Shown in pieces: positions 38,058 through 47,014 of a stretch of 64,000 nt of DNA (the stretch's first letter is position 1; each line of letters begins with the position of its first letter). Position numbers and translations under genes: made by a program. Source of the DNA: Flavobacterium sp. DG2-3 (lineage in GTDB: Bacteria > Bacteroidota > Bacteroidia > Flavobacteriales > Flavobacteriaceae); contig NZ_JAVAMB010000010.1 in assembly GCF_030730925.1 (NCBI RefSeq), forward strand, positions 124,001 through 188,000, given 5' to 3'. The notes under the pieces were generated by a model that was given only the letters and a program-made list of their open reading frames with translations, made no database searches and was not told where the DNA came from.

Positions 38058-39437
38058 TTAATTTGCTTGCGCTACATTATTTTGTGATAAAATTCTAATG
38101 CGATTTGGTGCGGTCGTTTCAAATTCGTCAATAGAAATGCTGTACACTTTTGATGAAGGAATCTTCATAAAAGAGCCAAATGAATACCCTCCGATAATAT
38201 ACAATTTGTCATTTATAAAATGCATGGTAGCACCTCTCAGTTGAAGATCAACAAAGTATTCTTTAATTTGTTTTGATTTTGTATTGTAAATTGACAGCTT
38301 ACCATCTTCCAAAATGAAAATATCATTAGCGCTGTAAGCAATTGCTGGGTTTTCTAGGTGCGAAATTAAAGTTGCTTCATTTTTCCAAGTTTCATTTGTT
38401 AAATCAAAGCTCTGAATCTCAGATAAGCTTTTGTTGTCTTTGCTTCCAATAGTAAAAATTTTATCGTCAATCAAAACTCCTTTTACTTCTTTGGCAACCG
38501 GCATTTTTTCTAACTCATACCATAAACCAGAAGTGATATTGTACATGTGCACTTTGTCGGTAAAAGTTTTTTGTCCTTTTTCAGTCTTTTTTATCGAACC
38601 GCCCATAACAATGATGTTGTCTTTATAGACAAAAGAAGCAAAGTCTGCAGCTGTATGAGGATTGGTTTTGTCAATGGTAATCTTGTTTTTAGTAAAGTCA
38701 AAAACTTCAATTTCGTTTTCTAAATATTCAAATCTTTGGTTTGTAGCTACTCTTTTTCCTCCTAAAACATAAAGTGTATTGTTGTAATAATTTATATTAT
38801 GATAAGCTCTTCTCTTGAATTTTATATCTGATTTCTTCCAAACATCTGTTTTAGGGTCGTAAATAAGCAAATCTTCTCTGTAAAACTTTTTAGACACTTG
38901 CATCTGAAGTAAGTCTCGATATTTTTTTTCGAAGTTAGGATCATTGTCAGAGCTTATGCTTCTTTCTTTTAAAATGTTTAATACATTCTCTTCTTCGCTG
39001 ATGTCTCCACCTGTGATATAAATTTTGCCATTTATTACTGTTGAACCAAAAGAATACAGAACATTATTTAAAGATTCAAGTTTAGTAAAATCAAGTTTAG
39101 ATTTTAATTTCGCGTGATGTTTTGTTATCTCTACATTATTAAGGGTTTCGATATCTTCCTGCAGTGAAATGATAAAATTTGATTTTTTAAAATCGGAAAT
39201 TGCCATTTTTGTCGAAATGTAGCCAATATGCGATACCTGAAGTGTGTCGCTTGCTTTTGCTTTATTTAATGAAAATTCTCCTCTATCATTTGTTATGGTT
39301 CCAATTTTACCTTGTAAGGCATATATGTTTGCATCTTCGATTGGTAAATTTGTAGTTTGAGATTTAACGATCCCGTTTATTGTTTGTGCATTTGCTATAA
39401 AAGGCAGTAAAATGACGATGTAGAGTAGTTTTTTCAC
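38058..39437 (-). CDS. Secreted Kelch-repeat protein with carboxypeptidase-regulatory-like domain (paralogue 2)
   Basis: This 459-residue protein has the same plan as its downstream neighbour: signal peptide (LLYIVILLPFIANAQ), CarboxypepD_reg-like domain and a Kelch propeller (KIYITGG, TLYVLGG, NIIVMGG, DKIFTIG, KLYIIGG). Long stretches are identical to paralogue 1 (TGLWYELxKMPVAxEVxGVLI), so the pair arose by recent tandem duplication. The first codon of the signal peptide is GTG, not ATG. It is followed by a terminator and then by paralogue 1. No SusC/D genes are adjacent. Confidence 0.85.
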   Translation of the reverse strand: MKKLLYIVILLPFIANAQTINGIVKSQTTNLPIEDANIYALQGKIGTITNDRGEFSLNKAKASDTLQVSHIGYISTKMAISDFKKSNFIISLQEDIETLNNVEITKHHAKLKSKLDFTKLESLNNVLYSFGSTVINGKIYITGGDISEEENVLNILKERSISSDNDPNFEKKYRDLLQMQVSKKFYREDLLIYDPKTDVWKKSDIKFKRRAYHNINYYNNTLYVLGGKRVATNQRFEYLENEIEVFDFTKNKITIDKTNPHTAADFASFVYKDNIIVMGGSIKKTEKGQKTFTDKVHMYNITSGLWYELEKMPVAKEVKGVLIDDKIFTIGSKDNKSLSEIQSFDLTNETWKNEATLISHLENPAIAYSANDIFILEDGKLSIYNTKSKQIKEYFVDLQLRGATMHFINDKLYIIGGYSFGSFMKIPSSKVYSISIDEFETTAPNRIRILSQNNVAQAN

Positions 39438-39612
39438 AATGTTTAGGGTTTGGTTCTGGTTAAATTAGTATAAAAATACATCTTTTTAGTTAAAAAACTG
39501 CATTTCAAAAAGTTGGCACAATTTCTATGCCTAGGCTGTTAATTTGAGGTAAAATAATTGTTAAAAATTATGGTTTTTATTGTTTTAAGCGTTAAATTCG
39601 CCTTTGAGGTAA

Positions 39613-39620
39613 TATATTTG
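39613..39620 (+). promoter_or_regulatory. -7 box upstream of the LysM/NlpC gene
   Basis: TATATTTG matches TAnnTTTG 67 bp before the ATG. A TTA, but no TTG, sits at the -33 distance. The rest of the 250-bp gap (39438-39687) has no ORF. Confidence 0.4.
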
Positions 39621-39687
39621 TAATTTTTAAGTTTAATTATGTAACTAAACTTAATAAAAGCAGGATTTAAGAACTTAAAAGGTAAAT

Positions 39688-40851
39688 ATGGTTTACAGGT
39701 TAATAATAGTATTGTTTTTTATCAGTGTTGGAGCTTTTGCGCAAGATAATTTTATTAAGCACAAAATCTCGCAAGGAGAAAATCTTTCTGTTATTGCTAA
39801 AAAATATGGAGTTAAAGTGAAAGAGATTGCAGATGCGAATCCGAATGCTCCTAAAATATTAAAACTAAATTCGACACTTTTAATTCCGAATAAAAATAAA
39901 ACTGTAAAGTCAAAAACTAAAAACGTTGAAGTTGCAGTAAATAATACCTCTCCTAATACTTCTGGAACTCACGAAGTAGCCTCTAAAGAAACACTTTGGG
40001 GAATTTCTAAAAAATACAATATCTCTGTTGATGATTTAAAGAAAGCCAATCCGCTTTTGGAGACAGAAGGTTTAAAAATAGGACAACAGATCATCATTCC
40101 TTCTAATATAGCTGTAGCAGCTGAAAAACCCGTAGAAAGTACGGCAGAGGTAGTTTCGACAGATGTAGAACTTTATAGAGAAGTTAAAGCTAAAGAAACA
40201 AAATACGGCATTTCTAAAGAATATGGAATTACAGTTGCAGAATTGGAACGCCAGAATCCATCGATTAAAGGAAAAGTGCCAGTTGGATATCTTCTGAAAA
40301 TTAAAGTTCCAAAAGAAAAAGCAGATGCAATTCAAGCATTAAAAGCTTCTCAAGAATCTACTGAAAATAATACAATTGCTTCTTCAACTCCAGTTTCAAA
40401 TCCAACAGTGGAAGCGGTATCAGAAATAAAAAGAGATTCTACATTGGTTCGAACGGGGAATCACTCCGAATTAATTGACCAGCTTATTGCAAATGCTACA
40501 GAAAATATCGGAGTTCGCTATAGATCTGGAGGAACTACAAAAGCAGGTTTTGATTGTTCGGGTTTAATGATTTGCACCTTTAATAATTTTGATATTAAAT
40601 TGCCGAGAAGCTCGATTGAACAATCGCGCGTAGGAACAAAAGTAAGTACAGATGAAGCTCAAAAAGGCGATTTAATTTTCTTTAGAACCAATGGAAGACG
40701 CCATATCAACCATGTTGGGATGATTGTTGAAGTTGCAGAAGGCGAAATTAAATTCGTACACTCATCAACACACGGCGGAGTAATTATCTCTTCTACAAAA
40801 GAGCCTTACTACACAAGAGCATTTTCTCAGGTAAACCGCGTTTTAAATTAA
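39688..40851 (+). CDS. Secreted LysM / NlpC-P60 peptidoglycan hydrolase
   Basis: The 387-residue protein starts with a signal peptide (RLIIVLFFISVGAFAQ). Three LysM units follow: KHKISQGENLSVIAKKYGV, HEVASKETLWGISKKYN and REVKAKETKYGISKEYGI, which bind peptidoglycan. The C-terminal NlpC/P60 domain has Cys290 (AGFDCSG), His342 (INHVGMIVE) and His358 (FVHSSTHGG), the expected catalytic set. It would cleave cell-wall peptide bonds during growth or remodelling. It overlaps the convergent response-regulator gene by 4 bp at its stop. Confidence 0.92.
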   Translation: MVYRLIIVLFFISVGAFAQDNFIKHKISQGENLSVIAKKYGVKVKEIADANPNAPKILKLNSTLLIPNKNKTVKSKTKNVEVAVNNTSPNTSGTHEVASKETLWGISKKYNISVDDLKKANPLLETEGLKIGQQIIIPSNIAVAAEKPVESTAEVVSTDVELYREVKAKETKYGISKEYGITVAELERQNPSIKGKVPVGYLLKIKVPKEKADAIQALKASQESTENNTIASSTPVSNPTVEAVSEIKRDSTLVRTGNHSELIDQLIANATENIGVRYRSGGTTKAGFDCSGLMICTFNNFDIKLPRSSIEQSRVGTKVSTDEAQKGDLIFFRTNGRRHINHVGMIVEVAEGEIKFVHSSTHGGVIISSTKEPYYTRAFSQVNRVLN

Positions 40852-41237
40852 GCATGCAGAAAAGCATTTTGCAATATTTCTAATCTAAAAGGTTTATTCC
40901 AAAAGTCAGATACGTACTTATTCTCTTTTACTTTCTTAATTTCGTCGATATCGAGAGTCGATGAAAGCACAAAAATTTCTATATTTTCTTTTACATCTTC
41001 TGGCAGTTTGTCAAACTCTTCTAAGAATTCAAACCCATTCATAATAGGCATCTGAATGTCTAAAAGAATAATTAATGGATTTTGGTTCTGATTTTTCAAG
41101 ATCCAATTCATTCCTTCTTTTCCATTATTAGCGATATAAGCAGGATTGATGTCAAGTCCTTTTTTAAGAAGCTTTTTAGTTACAAATTGATCAATCAAAT
41201 TGTCTTCTATAATTATAAATTGAGATCTATACGGCAT
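40848..41237 (-). CDS. Single-domain response regulator (receiver only)
   Basis: The 129-residue protein is a receiver domain with no output domain. The acidic pair is at residues 11-12 (IIIEDN), the phosphorylated Asp at 60 (LIILLDIQMP), and the conserved Lys is in DFWNKPF. It is probably a phosphorelay or CheY-like partner of the kinase upstream, whose coding region overlaps it by 11 bp. It could act by protein-protein contact. It has the typical size of Rcp1-type regulators. Confidence 0.9.
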   Translation of the reverse strand: MPYRSQFIIIEDNLIDQFVTKKLLKKGLDINPAYIANNGKEGMNWILKNQNQNPLIILLDIQMPIMNGFEFLEEFDKLPEDVKENIEIFVLSSTLDIDEIKKVKENKYVSDFWNKPFRLEILQNAFLHA

Positions 41238-42651
41238 AAGAATTAGGTATTGTTACTATAAATTTACTTCCAACACTGCTTTCAGAAAAAACAAAAATAT
41301 CTCCTCTTATATTTTCGACAGCTTCTTTTACAATATAAAGGCCTAAGCCAGAACCTTTGTTTTTATTTGTTCCAAAATACATATCAAAAATATTAGCTTT
41401 ATGATCGTCGTGAATTCCGATTCCATTATCTGTTACTTCTATTTTATTCAGACCTTCGCTAAAATAGGTTTTAATCGTGATAAACATTTCCTGTTTATTG
41501 CAATCTGCATATTTTATAGCGTTTGAAAGCAGGTTGTTGATAATGATTTTTAATCGTAATCCATCGCTTTCAATCTGATCAACCAAAAGTTCTTGTGTAA
41601 ATTTAATTCTGTCTGCATTTTCAATATGCATTAATTGCAAAATAGCTTCATTGCACAATTCTTTCAAACTTACTGGCTCTATGATGACTTGTTTTCTCTT
41701 GTTTTTAGAATAGTCAATAATATCACTAATAAACTGGTCTTGTCTTTCCAGGCTGTGGTGCATCATTTGCAAATAATTTCGAACTTGCTGAGCATCGTCT
41801 TCCAATGCTGTTATTTCGATTAGACCTTTCAGCGAAGTAATTGGCGACCGCAAATCATGTGAAGCGCTATAAACAAACCGATCTAATTCACGATTGACCA
41901 GAATAAGATTTTCATTTTTAACTTCAGTCTCTTTTTTCGAAACCAATAGTCTTTTAACCATTATAGAATAATAAAAACAGACACTTAAGATTATGATCAG
42001 GATAAAAAAGATGTTTGTAATAATTAGTAAATCTTTTATTTTTCGGGTTCCTTCTCCTAATGTGTTTGAAAAATTACGTTCATTAACAGTTAATCGATCA
42101 CTTATTGAGCTTATTTGTTTTAAGAATTTTTTCTGATCTGCTGCGGTTAACAAATTATGTTCGATTTTTGCATTGATCTGATGGCCAATAACAAACAAAT
42201 TAAAAATAAGTTTGTCTCCTTGTCCCCATTCTTCTATAGCTTTAGATAAAAAGCTTACATTTTTGAAATTTTCAAATAGCCAGATAATATCGTCTAAATC
42301 ATCTTCGTCATTTCTGCCAATAAGAAACCCTTTTCTTGCAACTTCATTATCTCCAGCCTTTAAAAGTGTGATCCTTGCAATGCCATCACCCTGTGGAACT
42401 TTTAATTCTTCAAGAAACAAATTCCATTGTATGGTATTCTTGGTAAATAAATAAGTGATTAAATGTCTTGATGCATCTTTTTGTCCTTTCGAATAATGTG
42501 ATTCTCCATTTACATAAGCTCTGTTGGCAGATAAGATTTTAATAGTAAAAAAATTGATGCAGATTAACAACGCACATGAAACAAAAACTATTAAAATGAG
42601 GATAAAAACATTGGGAAAACGAAAGTTTTTTAAAGCTTGCAATCTAGACAT
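41227..42651 (-). CDS. Membrane sensor histidine kinase
   Basis: The 474-residue kinase has two TM segments (FILILIVFVSCALLICINFF, about 16-35, and LIITNIFFILIIILSVCFYY, about 209-228) enclosing a periplasmic helical sensor domain of about 170 residues. There is no HAMP or PAS domain. His265 lies in YSASHDLRSPITSLKG, followed by the N box NNLLSNAIKYAD, then DNGIGI and GSGLGLYIVKEAVENI. Its stop overlaps the response-regulator start, so the two are translated together. The ligand is unknown. Confidence 0.92.
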   Translation of the reverse strand: MSRLQALKNFRFPNVFILILIVFVSCALLICINFFTIKILSANRAYVNGESHYSKGQKDASRHLITYLFTKNTIQWNLFLEELKVPQGDGIARITLLKAGDNEVARKGFLIGRNDEDDLDDIIWLFENFKNVSFLSKAIEEWGQGDKLIFNLFVIGHQINAKIEHNLLTAADQKKFLKQISSISDRLTVNERNFSNTLGEGTRKIKDLLIITNIFFILIIILSVCFYYSIMVKRLLVSKKETEVKNENLILVNRELDRFVYSASHDLRSPITSLKGLIEITALEDDAQQVRNYLQMMHHSLERQDQFISDIIDYSKNKRKQVIIEPVSLKELCNEAILQLMHIENADRIKFTQELLVDQIESDGLRLKIIINNLLSNAIKYADCNKQEMFITIKTYFSEGLNKIEVTDNGIGIHDDHKANIFDMYFGTNKNKGSGLGLYIVKEAVENIRGDIFVFSESSVGSKFIVTIPNSYAV

Positions 42652-43067
42652 AATCTTAAAATTAGTAGGTTAATAATAAACTGTCTTTTGCGTGTTTTTT
42701 AGCAATTATGAATAAACAATATGGGAATTAATTCATTATTAAACATTAAACACTTGTTAATATATTTTGCTATTTAAAAATGCCTTTAAAATGATTCTCT
42801 CAAATATAATAAAATTTATCTTATAGATTTCGCAAAAAAAATAATATTCAAACAAAAATATTTTTATTTCAAGTTTGTTTGTTTAACTATTTGTTGTTTA
42901 GTTTGTTGTGATTTGATTGGAAGGCTTTTTTTGCTTTTGATAAAATTTTTAAGCAAGCAAAAGAACAATTTTGGAGAGGAAAAAAGAATTAAAAGAAACA
43001 ATAAATTAAAAAATGACGAGCTCTCTTTTGTTTAATGATTGGAATGTATTCTTAATGAATAATTTAA
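42652..43067. other. Intergenic region upstream of the histidine kinase gene
   Basis: This 416-bp AT-rich gap lies between the kinase (minus) and the tam-like gene (minus). A minus-strand TATATTTG -7 box occurs at 42801-42808, giving a leader of about 140 nt for the kinase. A run of GTTTGTT words lies at about 42876-42913. No ORF is found. Confidence 0.4.
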
Positions 43068-43826
43068 TTAAAACTTAGCGTAAATAATCAACCGTCTAAA
43101 TGCATAAATAGATGGAACTAAAGGAAAATAAGCATTTATTCTTTTCTTAAATTCGGTAGTAAGTGCTGTAAATTCTTCTTCTTTTAATCTTTCTTGGTAA
43201 ACAGTTAAAGCAGAGCCAGAAATGAATTCGAAAAAATCATCTTTTTGATTCGAAATTAAAGGATAAACTTTTTCATAGAGAACCAAATCTTGACCGCCAT
43301 TTTCGAATAGAATTTTAGCATATTCATCTAAAGTTAACACAGGCGACGGACGTGTCCAATTTTTAAGATGCGATGCAAAAGGTTCTTCTTGCACCAATTG
43401 CAAAAGTATCTTATTAAGGATGTTTTCGTTTTGCTGAGGCATCTGAACTGCCAACTGCCCACCCGGATTTATGCGTGAAATAATTTTCGGAAAAAGTTCG
43501 CCGTGATTGTCAATCCATTGCAGTGCAGCGTTCGAAAAAATTAAGTCCCATTTGGTTTCATCACCGATTTGTTCTAAAATGGTTCTTTCTTTAAACTCAA
43601 GATTTTCTTGTTTTGGAGCTTTTGATAGCATTTCTGCAGAATTATCAATCCCAAGAACAAATGCATTCGTAAGCTTTTGAGACAGCTTTTTAGTAAGTTC
43701 CCCGGTTCCGCATCCGAGATCTATAACTTTCAGATTGGGTTTGTCAATAATATGACTTGTAAGATCATCAAAAGGTTTAGAACGCTCTTCTTTAAATTCG
43801 TTGTATTTTTTAGGATCCCAAGTCAT
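43068..43826 (-). CDS. tam: Trans-aconitate 2-methyltransferase-like SAM methyltransferase
   Basis: The 252-residue protein is a class I SAM methyltransferase. Motif I is VIDLGCGTGELTKKL, and FSNAALQWIDNHGELFPKI and INPGGQLAVQMP follow the E. coli Tam sequence closely. Tam methylates trans-aconitate, which forms spontaneously from the aconitase intermediate and inhibits aconitase. The assignment rests on the NAxLQW and AVQMP motifs. The protein lies among small minus-strand genes and is not linked to the aconitases about 7 kb away. Confidence 0.8.
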   Translation of the reverse strand: MTWDPKKYNEFKEERSKPFDDLTSHIIDKPNLKVIDLGCGTGELTKKLSQKLTNAFVLGIDNSAEMLSKAPKQENLEFKERTILEQIGDETKWDLIFSNAALQWIDNHGELFPKIISRINPGGQLAVQMPQQNENILNKILLQLVQEEPFASHLKNWTRPSPVLTLDEYAKILFENGGQDLVLYEKVYPLISNQKDDFFEFISGSALTVYQERLKEEEFTALTTEFKKRINAYFPLVPSIYAFRRLIIYAKF

Positions 43827-43859
43827 AATATTGTTTTTATTTAAAAATAAGCAAAATTT

Positions 43860-44204
43860 CTATCGCTTCAAAACCAATGGTAGCGGTTGTCCCATTTGTT
43901 TAAAAGTTCCCGTGATAGTTTGGTCTTTTCCGAGAACACCTTCATATTCAATTTGTAAGTTGGAAACAGTAAATTTGAGTGCCGAATTTTCGAAGCTAAC
44001 TGTCGTTACAGGAATTCCAAACGCTTTTTGGTCAACACTATCAAGTGTCGCGCTCAAACCATTATCTGTTTTTGTGATATGCAAAACGAGATTAAGTTCG
44101 GCACCTGGAACTTTAAGTACGCCTTTCCAGTCACCTGTGGCATCTTGAGCAAAAGTATTTAAAGAAGCAAAAAAGAATAATAGCAACAAAGTAACTTTTT
44201 TCAT
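43860..44204 (-). CDS. Small secreted protein, single beta-rich domain
   Basis: The 114-residue protein begins with a signal peptide (KVTLLLLFFFASLNTFAQ) and then a beta-rich domain (DWKGVLKVPGAELNLVLHITKTDNGLSATLDSVDQKAFGIPVTT, in pieces). Such a domain commonly precedes an alpha/beta hydrolase or beta-lactamase-like domain in Bacteroidota. Here it stops after the domain, with no hydrolase following. It may be a stand-alone binding protein or the remains of a larger hydrolase. The adjacent tam-like gene lies 33 bp downstream. Confidence 0.65.
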   Translation of the reverse strand: MKKVTLLLLFFFASLNTFAQDATGDWKGVLKVPGAELNLVLHITKTDNGLSATLDSVDQKAFGIPVTTVSFENSALKFTVSNLQIEYEGVLGKDQTITGTFKQMGQPLPLVLKR

Positions 44205-44250
44205 GTGTTTTAGAATTAAATTAAAGACTTAGATAAAGTTAGGAATTTTA

Positions 44251-44646
44251 TTATAATTCATGCCAAAAATGTCCACATCCATTTTTGCATTCCGTATTTC
44301 TTCTTTCGGTATCCGTAATTTTAAAAATCCAAAGTAAGGAGGTTATCACTTTTTTATTTTCATCTTCTGGCAGAGAAGCCAATTTATTAAAAGCAATTTT
44401 GGTGGGAAAACTTTTTAAGATTACAATTGGCGTATAAGTTGATTTTAGCGGAATAGTATTTATCGCTCTTTGATAAGCTTCGGTATTATAATCTGTTTTG
44501 TTAGGAATCGAATTAATAATATAGTTATGTAGAGTCGTAAAAAGCTCTTTGAAGTTATAATTGTCTTCTAACAAAAGATGTAAGCCAAGATGAAAATCTA
44601 TTTTATCTTGAGCAATTTTGTTGATTAATAATTCCTGTTGATTCAT
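44251..44646 (-). CDS. Hypothetical protein, DUF5958-like
   Basis: The 131-residue cytoplasmic protein starts MNQQELLINKIAQDKIDF and ends CKNGCGHFWHEL, with a CxxxC near the tail that could bind metal. I believe it belongs to DUF5958, a family common in Bacteroidota, but I have not verified this. No membrane segment or signal is visible. It is one of a run of small minus-strand genes whose functions are unknown. Confidence 0.55.
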   Translation of the reverse strand: MNQQELLINKIAQDKIDFHLGLHLLLEDNYNFKELFTTLHNYIINSIPNKTDYNTEAYQRAINTIPLKSTYTPIVILKSFPTKIAFNKLASLPEDENKKVITSLLWIFKITDTERRNTECKNGCGHFWHEL

Positions 44647-44688
44647 AAATGAAAGATAAAGATACTATTTCAATACGATATTAAAAAA

Positions 44689-45087
44689 TTATCGACGTCT
44701 TGGAGCACTTCGAGTATGTGGACTTACGTAGGTTCCATCTTTTCGAGTATAACCTTTTACGTGTACAGATCCTCCTGAAGTACTTGATTGATTATTTGTA
44801 TAATTGGTTTTAGTATAATTGGAATTTGATTTAGAGGTTGAACTCATAAGAGTATTGCTGTAAACAGGATTTAAAGCCCATCCTTTATATTTTTTCCATT
44901 TAACTTTTCGATATTTATTATCGCTAGTATTGATATATGCTCCATATCCTTTTGGAATTGTAGCAATTATTTCTTTTGAATCTTTAGAGCCGTATATATT
45001 GGTGTCTTCATCAATATTTACAAAATAATAATTTGAAGAACATGAGTTTAATGTGATTAAGAGTAAAGTAAGGAGAAAATTTTTCAT
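44689..45087 (-). CDS. Small lipoprotein with SH3-like domain
   Basis: The 132-residue protein has a lipoprotein signal (LLTLLLITLNSCSSN, lipid-modified Cys expected). A bacterial SH3-like segment follows (NIYGSKDSKEIIATIPKGYGAYINTSDNKYRKVKWKKYKGWALNPVYS, in pieces). The C-terminus is rich in Ser, Thr and Asn, with a GGSVHVKGYTRKDGTYVSPHTRSAPRRR tail (in pieces). It should be anchored to a membrane and possibly bind peptidoglycan. The zinc-ribbon gene lies 23 bp upstream, so the two could be co-expressed. Confidence 0.7.
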   Translation of the reverse strand: MKNFLLTLLLITLNSCSSNYYFVNIDEDTNIYGSKDSKEIIATIPKGYGAYINTSDNKYRKVKWKKYKGWALNPVYSNTLMSSTSKSNSNYTKTNYTNNQSSTSGGSVHVKGYTRKDGTYVSPHTRSAPRRR

Positions 45088-45110
45088 AGTAATTTGTTTT
45101 TTGTGATTAA

Positions 45111-45323
45111 TTAAGAAAAAATACTAATAAGAACAAAGAATAGGATTATAACCCCGAAAGTGATGACTATAAACATGCATCCAAAATTTAAGGTTTGAAG
45201 AAAACAGCCCTCATTGGTTTTATTATTATATTGTTTAGATTTTAAAGGATAAGCACACTGTGGACATGTATCAGCTTTATCAGAAATTTTGGTTTTGCAA
45301 TCTGGACAGTTTATAAGTGGCAT
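45111..45323 (-). CDS. Small zinc-ribbon membrane protein
   Basis: The 70-residue protein begins MPLINCPDCKTKISDKADTCPQC, two CxxC knuckles of a zinc ribbon, and ends in a hydrophobic TM segment (FIVITFGVIILFFVLISIF). The open frame reaches an ATG at 45404, but the -7 box TACTTTTG at 45354-45361 falls inside that extension, so 45323 is preferred. Such zinc-ribbon plus TM proteins are common and uncharacterised in Bacteroidota. It may be co-transcribed with the SH3 lipoprotein. Confidence 0.75.
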   Translation of the reverse strand: MPLINCPDCKTKISDKADTCPQCAYPLKSKQYNNKTNEGCFLQTLNFGCMFIVITFGVIILFFVLISIFS

Positions 45324-45353
45324 ATGATTTAGAATTAGAAGTTTTATTGAACT

Positions 45354-45361
45354 CAAAAGTA
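45354..45361 (-). promoter_or_regulatory. -7 box for the zinc-ribbon gene
   Basis: The minus-strand sequence TACTTTTG matches TAnnTTTG, about 30 bp upstream of the chosen ATG at 45323. Confidence 0.45.
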
Positions 45362-45524
45362 AAGTCTTCAAGAAGTTGAATTTTATGGAAAACCGTAATC
45401 GCACTTATTAATTTTAGAATTTCCTGCTGAAAAAAATCTCTTTTTTAAGGATTTATAGAAATTATAATTTGAAGATTAAGATTTCAGAAAAAAGTATATC
45501 TTTAGCCAACCTAAACCAATAAAA

Positions 45525-46934
45525 ATGCAAGAAAACGACCAAGAACATTTTAAAAGAGAACTCGGGCTCTTAGACGGAACCATGCTTGTGGTTGGCTCTA
45601 TGATCGGATCCGGGATATTTATTGTAAGTGCAGATATTGCCCGACAAGTAGGGTCGGCAGGATGGCTTACATTGATCTGGCTTTTGTCTGGATTTATTAC
45701 TGTTGTCGCAGCCGTTAGTTATGGCGAGTTGAGCGCAATGTTTCCTAAAGCTGGAGGACAATATGTTTACCTAAAAGAAGCCTACAACAAACTGATTGCC
45801 TTTTTGTACGGCTGGAGTTTTTTTGCGGTTATTCAGACTGGAACAATTGCGGCTGTAGGAGTGGCTTTTTCTAAATTTGCGGCTTATTTATATGAGCCGT
45901 TAAGTGACGAAAACATTCTTTACGAGTTAGGCGCTTTTAAACTAAATGCAGCTCAATTGGTTTCGATCCTTACGATTATCATACTGACTTTTATCAACAG
46001 TCGCGGTGTCAAAAACGGGAAAATTCTGCAGACCGTTTTAACTATAATCAAAATTTTATCGCTCCTCGGATTAGTCATTTTTGGATTAGCGCTTGCCGCG
46101 AAAGCTTCTATTTGGGATGCAAACTGGGCAGACGGATGGAGCACAAGAACATTTGACAAAGAAAGTGGTTCATGGCTGCCTATTAGTGGTACGGCCTTGA
46201 TTTCTGGAATTTCGGCAGCTATGGTTGGTTCATTATTTTCGAGTGATGCTTGGAATGGTGTGACTTTTATTGCAGGTGAAATTAAAAATCCGAAACGAAA
46301 TGTAGGTCTTAGTTTGTTTCTGGGAACTTTTATCGTGACTTGTATTTATGTTTTGACAAACTTGATGTATTTGGCTGTAATTCCGTTTGACGAAATGGCA
46401 ACAGCAAAGTTTGATCGTGTTGCAGTAGTTGCTTCCGATTATATTTTCGGAAATATTGGAGCATTGATTATTGCAATTATGATTATGATTTCGACTTTTG
46501 CCTGCAACAACGGGCTAATTATGGCGGGTGCAAGAGTATATTATACGATGGCAAAAGACGGTTTGTTTTTCAAAAAAGCAGCTGTTTTAAATAGTTCGAG
46601 TGTTCCTGCATGGGCACTTTGGGCACAGTGTATTTGGGCTTCGGCTTTATGTCTGACAGGAAAATATGGCGATTTGCTGGACTTCGTAATTATAATTGTA
46701 TTGATTTTCTACATCCTGACTATCTACGGAATTTTTATTCTAAGAAAAAAGATGCCAGATGCAGAAAGACCTTATAAAGCATTTGGTTATCCATTTTTGC
46801 CAATGGTGTATATTATTGTAGCATCAGCGATTTGTATTTCGTTATTAATTACAAAATTCTCAACTTGCGGGTGGGGAGTATTAATTATGTTAACTGGAAT
46901 TCCAGTTTATTATTTAACAAAACCTAGCGAATAA
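45525..46934 (+). CDS. APC-superfamily amino acid permease (second)
   Basis: The 469-residue transporter has about 12 TM segments. TM1 contains GLLDGTMLVVGSMIGSGIFIVSAD, and AVSYGELSAMFPKAGGQYVYLKEAY is the TM2-3 region of the LAT/amino acid exchange branch. ALISGISAAMVGSLFSSDAWNG lies in the TM6 area. It resembles exchangers more than the CAT-like permease at 4170-5639, so the two permeases are distant relatives. It is transcribed alone and ends at a strong terminator. Substrate is unknown. Confidence 0.88.
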   Translation: MQENDQEHFKRELGLLDGTMLVVGSMIGSGIFIVSADIARQVGSAGWLTLIWLLSGFITVVAAVSYGELSAMFPKAGGQYVYLKEAYNKLIAFLYGWSFFAVIQTGTIAAVGVAFSKFAAYLYEPLSDENILYELGAFKLNAAQLVSILTIIILTFINSRGVKNGKILQTVLTIIKILSLLGLVIFGLALAAKASIWDANWADGWSTRTFDKESGSWLPISGTALISGISAAMVGSLFSSDAWNGVTFIAGEIKNPKRNVGLSLFLGTFIVTCIYVLTNLMYLAVIPFDEMATAKFDRVAVVASDYIFGNIGALIIAIMIMISTFACNNGLIMAGARVYYTMAKDGLFFKKAAVLNSSSVPAWALWAQCIWASALCLTGKYGDLLDFVIIIVLIFYILTIYGIFILRKKMPDAERPYKAFGYPFLPMVYIIVASAICISLLITKFSTCGWGVLIMLTGIPVYYLTKPSE

Positions 46935-46966
46935 TATTTTTGGTTTAGACTGAAAAGCTATTTCAT

Positions 46967-47002
46967 AAAAAAAGCATCTTGTTCTCTCAAGATGCTTTTT
47001 TT
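46967..47002. terminator. Terminator after the second permease
   Basis: The arms AAAAGCATCTTG and CAAGATGCTTTT (centred on GTTCTCT) end in an A-run on one side and a T-run on the other, so it can act in both directions. The convergent gene begins at 47015. Confidence 0.85.
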
Positions 47003-47014
47003 ATGCTTCGTAGT

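Noticed and set aside
42876..42913. GTTTGTT run as a possible CRISPR or tandem-repeat array
   Set aside because: The words are short and irregular with no spacers or cas genes nearby.
43068..43826. Functional operon link between the Tam-like methyltransferase and the aconitases
   Set aside because: They are about 7 kb apart on opposite strands with unrelated genes between, so only a metabolic link by family role can be argued.
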